Part shown: in pieces, positions 1 to 4,746 of the stretch
How positions within the stretch are numbered: the first letter of the stretch is position 1
How the letters are laid out: each line of letters begins with the position of its first letter
From: Spartobacteria bacterium
GTDB taxonomy: Bacteria > Verrucomicrobiota > Verrucomicrobiia > Chthoniobacterales > UBA10450
Direction: 5' to 3'
DNA: 5,067 nt
NCBI GenBank assembly: GCA_021324035.1
Contig: JAJPJU010000229.1
Span: 1-5,067 of the forward strand
Notes under the pieces: model-generated
What the model was told of the DNA's origin: nothing
The model's input: only the letters and a program-made list of their open reading frames with translations
Database searches by the model: none
Position numbers and translations under genes: made by a program

Positions 1-95
1 CGCAGATTCGGATCGGCGTGATGCAACGCGCGCATCAACGCCGCGCCGTGATTGTCTGCGCTCGCCTCGCCCGCAACGAAATAGATCGTTTTCAA
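1..95 (-). CDS. lpxB: Lipid-A-disaccharide synthase, N-terminal fragment (gene continues past left edge)
   Basis: The reverse strand from 95 to 1 reads 31 complete codons without a stop, beginning (M)KTIYFVAGEASADNHGAAL. The hydrophobic strand followed by VAGEAS-x-D-x-HGA and then an LMRAL helix matches the N-terminus of LpxB, the GT19 inner-membrane-associated glycosyltransferase. LpxB condenses UDP-2,3-diacylglucosamine with lipid X to make lipid A disaccharide. The best start is TTG at 95-93: it places the first strand where LpxB normally begins, and no in-frame ATG lies close upstream. I see no Shine-Dalgarno site. The usual SGD of the GE-x-SGD motif reads SAD here. The gene is the third on the minus strand after fcl and a sugar oxidoreductase, separated from the latter by a 155-nt repeat-bearing gap. 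Only the N-terminus is visible, so intactness cannot be judged. The identification is fairly sure; the exact start is not. Confidence 0.83.
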   Translation of the reverse strand, partial: MKTIYFVAGEASADNHGAALMRALHHADPNL

Positions 96-104
96 CGGAA
101 ACTC

Positions 105-242
105 GAAATTCGAAGTCCGAATCTCAAAACAGATCCGCAATCCAAAGAAGCAATTCGCAAAACAGTAACCGTAGAGTGCACGTGATTATCAGATTTGATA
201 TTCGAATTTGTTTCGGATTTTGATATTCGGATTTCGGATTTC
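105..242. repeat. AT-rich intergenic element with imperfect 25-nt inverted repeat
   Basis: The gap between the oxidoreductase and lpxB is AT-rich and built of TTCGGATTT/GATATTCG-like words. Positions 105-129 and 218-242 form an inverted repeat matching at 22 of 25 positions, 88 nt apart. Two of the three mismatches would be G-U pairs in a plus-strand RNA and A-C mismatches in a minus-strand RNA. In addition, 192-209 and 216-234 are near-identical direct copies sharing GATATTCG. The left arm ends 10 nt before the proposed lpxB start, so the element makes up most of that gene's 5' region. Similar word-rich spacers occur widely in verrucomicrobial and planctomycete genomes (my recollection, not searched). 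It has no transposase and no obvious target duplication. It could be a REP-like or MITE-like element, an mRNA-stability hairpin, or inert spacer. Confidence 0.6.
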
Positions 243-250
243 TCTTCCAC

Positions 251-1168
251 TCATGCGGTTTGAATTTTCTTCGTAATCTCGACCGCGAGCTCGAGCGCCG
301 CGCTCGCCTGGAATCCGGAAACGCGCGGCTGGCGCCCGGTGGCGGCGCATTCGACAAACGAAACCAACTGCTGCTTCAACGGTTCCTCGCGTTCGATTGG
401 AACTTTGTCGCGGGTGATTTTGCCCGATTCGCGCCGGTAAATTTCGCCACTTTGTTTCTCATAATCGAGCGAGAGATAGGCGTCCGTCTGGAAAACGCGG
501 ATCTTGCGCATGCGCTCCGGGCTAATGCGACTTGAAGTCACATTCGCCACGCAACCGTTTTCGAAGCGAATTCGGGCATTCGCAATGTCTTCGCTTTTGC
601 TCAGAACTGGAATGCCGACCGCGTCAATGTTTTGCACGGGTGAACGGACCAGATGTAAAATGATTTCGAGATCGTGAATCATCAGATCGAGCACGACACC
701 GATGTCGGTGCTGCGATTTGGATAAGGTGAAAGTCGATGAGCTTCGATGAAGCGCGGATTGGTCAGTCGCGATTCAAGCGCGCTGAGCACGGGATTGAAT
801 CGTTCGACATGGCCAACTTGAAGAATCAACCCGTTCCGCGCGGCCAACTCGGCGAGCTCGCTGGCATGCTGGGGACTTCCGGTAATCGGTTTTTCCACCA
901 GCAAATGTTTGCCGCGCTCCAAAAGCGGGAGTGCGATTTCGTAATGCGAATTGGTGGGAGTGGCAATCGAAGCGGCGTCGACCAGCCCGGCAAATTCTTC
1001 GAGAGATTTTGCCGCCGTCGCACCAAACTTTCTCGCGATCGAATTCGCTCGCGAAGCGTCGACATCATAAATCGCGGTCAGCTCAGCCGCCGGAACATCG
1101 CGGTACAATCGCGCATGATTACTTCCAATGTGACCGACACCGACCACGCCGACTCGAAGCTTGTTCAT
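251..1168 (-). CDS. Gfo/Idh/MocA-family sugar-nucleotide oxidoreductase (GnnA-like, probable UDP-GlcNAc 3-dehydrogenase)
   Basis: This is a 305-residue NAD(P)-dependent oxidoreductase with the full family layout. The N-terminal Rossmann fold has GVGHIG at residues 10-15 and an acidic D35 after the second strand. The cofactor/substrate loop EKP is at 92-94 (K93), followed by VGHVERFNP at 118-126. The C-terminal alpha/beta domain carries the catalytic pattern G157-VVL-D161-LMI-H165. The start at ATG 1168 gives an ATGA overlap with the fcl stop, indicating translational coupling; an upstream in-frame TTG at 1192 would overlap fcl by 28 nt and is less likely. Its place directly before lpxB fits GnnA, which oxidises the 3-hydroxyl of UDP-GlcNAc so that GnnB can install a 3-amino group for amide-linked lipid A. 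In Acidithiobacillus gnnA lies between lpxA and lpxB. No gnnB or lpxA is visible here, so substrate is inferred from context only. Alternatives are another nucleotide-sugar 3-dehydrogenase (WlbA-like) or a glycan-modifying enzyme. Family assignment is secure; specificity is not. Confidence 0.9.
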   Translation of the reverse strand: MNKLRVGVVGVGHIGSNHARLYRDVPAAELTAIYDVDASRANSIARKFGATAAKSLEEFAGLVDAASIATPTNSHYEIALPLLERGKHLLVEKPITGSPQHASELAELAARNGLILQVGHVERFNPVLSALESRLTNPRFIEAHRLSPYPNRSTDIGVVLDLMIHDLEIILHLVRSPVQNIDAVGIPVLSKSEDIANARIRFENGCVANVTSSRISPERMRKIRVFQTDAYLSLDYEKQSGEIYRRESGKITRDKVPIEREEPLKQQLVSFVECAATGRQPRVSGFQASAALELAVEITKKIQTA

Positions 1169-2097
1169 TTGGCGACGTTTTTCAGGAACCAATCGTAAGT
1201 TCTCGTAATTCCATCACGAAGCGAAATGCTCGGCGTCCAGCCGAGCGCGCGGAGTCTCGAAACATCGAGGAGTTTACGCGGCGTTCCATCGGGCTTTGTC
1301 TTGTCCCAGGTCAATTCGCCGTCAAATTGGACGACGTCGCAAATCAGTTCGGCCAATTCGCGGATCGTCACGTCTTCGCCGCAACCGACATTGATGATTT
1401 CGGGTGAATCGTATTTCTCAAGTAAAAACAAGCAGGCCGAGGCGCAATCATCGACGTGGAGAAATTCGCGCCGCGGCGTGCCCGTTCCCCAGACCACGAG
1501 CTCGCGCGCACGGTTCGTTTTGGCTTCGTGCGTCTTGCGCAAAAGCGCGGCCAGGACGTGCGACGTTTCCAGATCGAAATTCTCATTCGGTCCGTAAAGG
1601 TTCGAAGGCATCGCCGAAATAAAGTTCGCGTTGTATTCCCGGTTGTAAGCCTGACAGAGTTTCAACCCGGCAATTTTGGCAATGGCGTAGGCTTCGTTGG
1701 TCGGCTCAAGCGGACCGGTGAGGAGCGCGGTCTCGGGGATCGGCTGCGGCGCGTGCTTCGGGTAAATGCACGAACTGCCGAGAAAAAGCAGTTTACGCGC
1801 GCCGTTCTCGTGCGCCGCGGAAATGACATTGGTTTGTATCCGCAGGTTATTCGTCAAAAACTCCACCGGGAAATCGTTGTTGGCCTTGATCCCACCAACT
1901 TTGGCCGCAGCAAAAACCACAATGTCGGGCTTTTCCTTTTCAAAAAACTCCCTGACGGCGCGGAAATCGGAGAGATCAAGTTCGGCACGGCTCCGTTTGA
2001 GCAGATTCGAGAAGCCGGCGGATTCGAGCGCGCGGGTGATCGCGCTTCCAACCATGCCTTTGTGTCCGGCCACGAAGATTCTTTCTGACTTGTTCAT
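1165..2097 (-). CDS. fcl: GDP-L-fucose synthase (GDP-4-keto-6-deoxymannose 3,5-epimerase-4-reductase)
   Basis: This is a complete 310-residue extended short-chain dehydrogenase. It performs the NADPH-dependent epimerisation and reduction that makes GDP-L-fucose for LPS or capsule glycans in the cytoplasm. Diagnostic motifs are the family-specific Rossmann loop GHKGMVGSA (11-19), AAAKVGGI-x-AN (63-73), GSSCIYPK (107-114), the SDR catalytic YxxxK as YAIAK (137-141), and PSNLYGP-x-ENFD (164-175) leading to H180. S108, Y137 and K141 form the triad; C110 and H180 correspond to the Cys and His acid/base pair known from the E. coli enzyme. The C-terminal substrate-domain motif WGTGTPRREFLHVDD is present. 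Length is close to the roughly 320 residues usual for the family. The start is ATG 2097, with no convincing Shine-Dalgarno sequence. It is the first gene of the minus-strand operon, overlapping the next gene by ATGA. The usual partner gmd, which supplies the substrate, is not in the window. Confidence 0.95.
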   Translation of the reverse strand: MNKSERIFVAGHKGMVGSAITRALESAGFSNLLKRSRAELDLSDFRAVREFFEKEKPDIVVFAAAKVGGIKANNDFPVEFLTNNLRIQTNVISAAHENGARKLLFLGSSCIYPKHAPQPIPETALLTGPLEPTNEAYAIAKIAGLKLCQAYNREYNANFISAMPSNLYGPNENFDLETSHVLAALLRKTHEAKTNRARELVVWGTGTPRREFLHVDDCASACLFLLEKYDSPEIINVGCGEDVTIRELAELICDVVQFDGELTWDKTKPDGTPRKLLDVSRLRALGWTPSISLRDGITRTYDWFLKNVAK

Positions 2098-2108
2098 CTC
2101 TTGTTAGA

Positions 2109-2133
2109 GCGCCGATAGGCGCGACATGCCTAT
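2109..2133 (-). promoter_or_regulatory. Two mutually exclusive hairpins in the fcl leader
   Basis: Just upstream of fcl, GCGCC (2109-2113) and GGCGC (2118-2122) form a GC-only 5-bp stem around a 4-nt loop, ending 11 nt before the ATG. ATAGGC (2115-2120) and GCCTAT (2128-2133) form a competing 6-bp stem that uses the same central bases, so only one can exist at a time. Placement beside the ribosome-binding region makes an effect on translation initiation possible. Stems this short also arise by chance, and no ligand-binding core is visible, so this is a weak regulatory call. Confidence 0.25.
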
Positions 2134-2198
2134 AGAATCTTTACCCTTAAAAACAAGCAACTCCCAGCGGGGCGACATTTGCCCGAAGAGATCATATC

Positions 2199-2223
2199 GC
2201 TCCCATGGAGCTTCCGCATTATA
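2199..2223 (-). promoter_or_regulatory. Candidate fcl promoter -10 box with adjacent dyad
   Basis: On the minus strand 2223-2218 reads TATAAT, a perfect sigma-70-type -10 box, about 120 nt upstream of the fcl start. I find no recognisable -35 hexamer at 16-18 nt from it, so it may need an activator or may be chance. GCTCC-CAT-GGAGC at 2199-2211 is a perfect 5-bp dyad at about where transcription would begin, so it could be an operator. The rest of the 233-nt divergent gap (2098-2330) holds only the leader hairpins and a weak TATAAA on the plus strand at 2235-2240. I see no gene there. Confidence 0.27.
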
Positions 2224-2330
2224 CACGATAAGGCTATAAACATTGCGCACCTGCGGCGCTGCAAAGGATTAGCATTTTCTTTTTTCGCGGTTTGCGCAAT
2301 CCTCACTTCGTGCCAGCAAAATCGGGCCGG

Positions 2331-3185
2331 TTGCAGGTTCAAAAAACATATAAACTATTCATCGGCGGCAAGTTCGTCCGCGGCGAAAATGGCTGCGTGT
2401 TGGCCGCCCGCGGAAAAGCGAACACACATCTGGCCAATTTTTGCCGCGCGTCAAAGAAGGACTTTCGCGACGCGGTAGTGGCGGCACGGTCGGCCTTTCC
2501 GAATTGGTCGAAGCAAAGCGCTTATTTGCGCGGCCAAATTCTTTATCGCGCGGCCGAAATGCTGGAGATGCGCCGGGGCGAACTGCAAAACGAGATCGCG
2601 CGCTCAAATAACAATTCCGTGTCCTCCTCCGAAACGACGCTTTCCATCGATCGCCTGGTGCATTTTGCCGGCTGGACCGACAAGTTCACGCAAGTGTTCG
2701 GCGCAGTGAATCCGGTCGCCTCTTCTCATTTTAATTTCACGATACCCGAGCCCACCGGCGTAGTGGCGGTAATTTGTCCGGACGATCCGCCCTTGCTTGC
2801 CTTTGTCTCGTTGGTGATGCCGGTAATTCTGAGCGGGAACTGCGCGATCGTTGTGGCCTCCGAAACAAAACCCCTGCCCGCGCTCACGTTTTCGGAAATT
2901 ATCGCAACCAGCGACGTGCCGGCGGGTGTGATCAACGTATTGGCCGGTGATCGCGCCGAGCTCGCGCCCCACATCGCGAGTCACATGGATGTGAATGCGA
3001 TCGTTGATGGCAGTGGCGACGCAAAAATCGGGCAGCAGCTGCAGCGGGGCGGCGAATTGAACCTGAAGCGCTACGCGCGACGTCAACTCTCGGACCGGGA
3101 ATGGCGTGGCGATGCCGGAGAAAACCCGTATTGGATCCTCGACACCATCGAAATGAAAACTGCCTGGCACCCGATCGGGCTCTAA
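2331..3185 (+). CDS. Catalytically incomplete aldehyde-dehydrogenase-fold protein (ALDH16 C-terminal-domain-like)
   Basis: This 284-residue protein begins like an ALDH (KLFIGGKF at 8-15, then the AV-x-AAR-x-AF-x-W helix at 48-59, and the YLRGQILYRAAEMLE helix at 65-79). It continues through the NAD-domain strand PEPTGVVAVI (139-148), SGN at 168-170 and the D-VPAGVINVL-G segment (195-206). The PWNFP-type Asn position reads CPDDPP, and the Lys of the canonical KPAE motif is V175. The GSTEVG loop survives only as a vestige near 226-234. The sequence then jumps to a tail, NPYWILDTIEMKTAWHPIG, with no ELGG Glu and no catalytic Cys domain; active ALDHs have about 480 residues. This layout matches stand-alone relatives of the non-catalytic half of ALDH16 that accompany deoC and a catalytic ALDH, so a structural or partner role in aldehyde disposal is inferred. 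No in-frame ATG exists at the front: TTG 2331 best fits the family N-terminus, while GTG 2310 and TTG 2292 are alternatives. No Shine-Dalgarno site is seen. pdp follows after 49 nt. Confidence 0.78.
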   Translation: MQVQKTYKLFIGGKFVRGENGCVLAARGKANTHLANFCRASKKDFRDAVVAARSAFPNWSKQSAYLRGQILYRAAEMLEMRRGELQNEIARSNNNSVSSSETTLSIDRLVHFAGWTDKFTQVFGAVNPVASSHFNFTIPEPTGVVAVICPDDPPLLAFVSLVMPVILSGNCAIVVASETKPLPALTFSEIIATSDVPAGVINVLAGDRAELAPHIASHMDVNAIVDGSGDAKIGQQLQRGGELNLKRYARRQLSDREWRGDAGENPYWILDTIEMKTAWHPIGL

Positions 3186-3234
3186 GTAGAAGCGGAGTGT
3201 TTCGGCCCGCCGCTTGCTAATTTTAGGTCGAATC

Positions 3235-4467
3235 ATGCACGTCCCATCGCTCATTGAGAAGAAGCGGGACGGCCATGCCCTGACGACGAAGGAGATCAAG
3301 TTCCTGGTCGAGGATTTTACGCTCGGCGACATCCCCGATTACCAGATGAGCGCTTTGGGAATGGCGATCTTCTTCCGCGGAATGACCGCGGCCGAGACTC
3401 ATCATCTGACCGAAGCGATGATGCGCAGCGGACGGGTCCTAAAATATCCGGACGGGTCACCGCCAAAAATTGACAAACATTCGACCGGCGGAGTCGGCGA
3501 CAAGGTCTCGCTCGTCCTCGCGCCGTTGCTCGCGTGCGACGACGTCTGGGTGCCGATGATTTCAGGCCGCGGCCTGGGGATGACCGGCGGCACGCTCGAC
3601 AAGCTCGAAAGCATTCCCGGATTCAATGTGAATTTGGACGAAAAGCGCGCCCTCAAGCAGCTCGAAAAAATCGGCGTGTTCATGATCGGGCAGACTGACG
3701 ACATTTGTCCGGCCGACAAAAAACTTTACTCGTTACGCGACGTCACCGGCACGGTGCCGTCTCAACCGCTGATTGTTGCGAGCATCATGAGCAAGAAGCT
3801 CGCGGAAAATCTCGATCGACTGGTGCTGGACGTGAAATTCGGGAGCGGCGCGTTCATGAAGACGAAGGAAGAAGCGCAACAGCTTGCTGACGCGATGAAA
3901 GAAGTTGGCGAATCAATGAAAGTGAAGACTGCCTACCAGCTCAATCCAATGGACGAACCGCTTGGCCGTAGTGTCGGCAATGCGCTGGAAGTCGCCGAAT
4001 GCGTCGAAATTTTGCAGGGCAGCGGTCCGCCGGATCTGGTGAAACTGATTCTCGATCTCGCTGAAAAGGTTTCGGAAACGCCACGGGCAAAATTGGAAAA
4101 ACGCCTGGAAGATGGAACCGCCTGGAAGAAATTTATCTCCCTGGTTTATGCGCAAGATGGCGACGCGACAGTGGTTGAAAAGATTCTCGATACCCACACC
4201 GCGCCAATCGTTCAGCCGTTCCCGGCAAGTTCGAGCGGCGAAATAAAACGGATGGATGCGGAACTAATCGGCCGGGCATCGGTAATTCTGGGCGCGGGAC
4301 GTCAGCGAGCGAACGATTCAATCGATTTCGCAGTCGGCTTTTCGCAAATCAAGAAGATCGGGGAAAAAGTCGAAGAGGACGAACCGTTATTCATGATTCA
4401 CGCGCGGAACGAGCGCTCGATCGTGAACATCACGCCGCTCATCGAGAAGGCTTTCGAGATCGCCTGA
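3235..4467 (+). CDS. pdp: Pyrimidine-nucleoside phosphorylase (thymidine phosphorylase family)
   Basis: This is a complete 410-residue enzyme that cleaves thymidine, deoxyuridine or uridine with phosphate to give the free base and (deoxy)ribose-1-phosphate in the cytoplasm. The N-terminus SLIEKKRDGHAL, with GDIPDYQMSAL-x-MAIFFRGM (31-50), is closer to Bacillus Pdp than to E. coli DeoA. Active-site residues follow E. coli thymidine phosphorylase with a constant offset of three: phosphate site K81, S83, S92, S110 and T120; H82; base-binding R168, S183 and K187. The family signature SGRGLGMTGGTLDKLE is at 110-125; its usual His after GLG is M116. The C-terminal domain runs through GAGR-x-RANDSIDFAVGF. 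Length is about 20-30 residues below DeoA/Pdp, mainly at the C-terminus. ATG 3235 matches the family start and has a weak TAGG seven nt upstream; an in-frame TTG at 3214 is rejected. It is probably co-transcribed with the ALDH-like gene and ends in a terminator hairpin. Specificity between thymidine and uridine cannot be read from sequence. Confidence 0.95.
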   Translation: MHVPSLIEKKRDGHALTTKEIKFLVEDFTLGDIPDYQMSALGMAIFFRGMTAAETHHLTEAMMRSGRVLKYPDGSPPKIDKHSTGGVGDKVSLVLAPLLACDDVWVPMISGRGLGMTGGTLDKLESIPGFNVNLDEKRALKQLEKIGVFMIGQTDDICPADKKLYSLRDVTGTVPSQPLIVASIMSKKLAENLDRLVLDVKFGSGAFMKTKEEAQQLADAMKEVGESMKVKTAYQLNPMDEPLGRSVGNALEVAECVEILQGSGPPDLVKLILDLAEKVSETPRAKLEKRLEDGTAWKKFISLVYAQDGDATVVEKILDTHTAPIVQPFPASSSGEIKRMDAELIGRASVILGAGRQRANDSIDFAVGFSQIKKIGEKVEEDEPLFMIHARNERSIVNITPLIEKAFEIA

Positions 4468-4498
4468 TTCGCGAGTCGGAGAACTCGTGGATCGTTTA
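4465..4498 (+). terminator. Probable intrinsic terminator of the pdp transcript, overlapping its stop codon
   Basis: Positions 4465-4476 and 4483-4494 pair over 12 bp around a 6-nt loop (CGGAGA), followed by TTTACTT. Nine pairs are Watson-Crick and three are G-U in the plus-strand RNA (4465/4494, 4469/4490, 4471/4488). The stem begins at the TGA of pdp. In minus-strand RNA those three pairs become A-C mismatches, so the structure favours the plus-strand transcript. The T-run is short (three, then ACTT), so termination strength is uncertain. It lies between convergent genes, where a terminator is expected. Confidence 0.5.
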
Positions 4499-4705
4499 CT
4501 TGTCGTGATGCTCGACCGTGACGTTTACATTCGGCTTGATCCCAGCCAGCGCAGGCAAGAGATGATTCAACACTTGTTCGGCGGTCGCCCGAAACTTTCG
4601 GCCACGCGTACTGATCTTTAGCCAGCCTTGTTTGTCGCGGTAATATTTCTCAGTCGCGCTCTTGGTGTGAATGAAAATTGTGTAAGTCTCGTTGGTTAGA
4701 TTCAT
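4496..4705 (-). CDS. Small basic protein of unknown function
   Basis: From ATG 4705 this encodes 69 residues; I do not recognise the family. The composition looks like a real folded protein. It has a probable strand YTIFIHT, a strand GWLKIST, a basic turn RGRKFR, a long amphipathic helix ATAEQVLNHLLPALAG, and a final strand NVNVTVEHH, suggesting a beta-beta-alpha-beta core. There is no signal peptide, membrane segment or Cys. An in-frame GTG at 4750 would give 84 residues and a GTGA overlap with the upstream inhibitor gene. That favours translational coupling but adds a low-complexity MISSSSLASPVSARP leader, so I prefer the ATG with the alternative kept open. No strong ribosome-binding site supports either. 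Its stop is 28 nt from the convergent pdp stop, inside the span of the pdp terminator's downstream T-run. Function is unknown; co-transcription with a protease inhibitor is the only clue. Confidence 0.6.
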   Translation of the reverse strand: MNLTNETYTIFIHTKSATEKYYRDKQGWLKISTRGRKFRATAEQVLNHLLPALAGIKPNVNVTVEHHDK

Positions 4706-4746
4706 TGGCCGAGCTGATACGGGCGATGCTAATGATGACGAAGAAA

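Noticed and set aside
105..242. Possible CRISPR-like repeats
   Set aside because: Only two or three diverged copies, partly inverted, with no regular spacers and no cas genes.
124..357. Minus-strand frame of 77 codons with NPKSEYQNPKQIRIS-type peptide
   Set aside because: It is the translation of the AT-rich repeat plus an out-of-frame part of the oxidoreductase gene; such peptides are a common by-product of these spacer words.
1169..1192. Upstream TTG start adding eight residues to the oxidoreductase
   Set aside because: It would overlap fcl by 28 nt and add residues before the Rossmann strand; the ATGA-coupled ATG fits better.
737..1198. Plus-strand frame of 153 codons antisense to the oxidoreductase
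   Set aside because: Low-complexity, Arg-rich mirror of a clear gene with full family motifs on the other strand.
1456..2088. Plus-strand frame of 210 codons antisense to fcl
   Set aside because: No domain recognisable and basic composition; fcl on the minus strand has every catalytic motif.
2231..2240. Plus-strand promoter TATAAA for the ALDH-pdp pair
   Set aside because: No -35-like hexamer at 16-18 nt (the 17-nt position reads TTCCGC); too weak to list as a promoter.
2331..3185. ALDH-like gene as a frameshifted full-length ALDH
   Set aside because: No missing catalytic segment is found in other frames before or after it, and the C-terminal tail is in frame, so the short form seems native rather than broken by a frameshift.
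3214..3234. Upstream TTG start adding seven residues to Pdp
   Set aside because: Family N-termini align with the ATG at 3235, which also has a weak TAGG at proper distance.
2604..3332. Minus-strand frame of 242 codons antisense to the ALDH-like gene and the pdp start
   Set aside because: Long, but rich in Arg, His and Gly without any motif; the plus-strand frame is family-like along its whole length.
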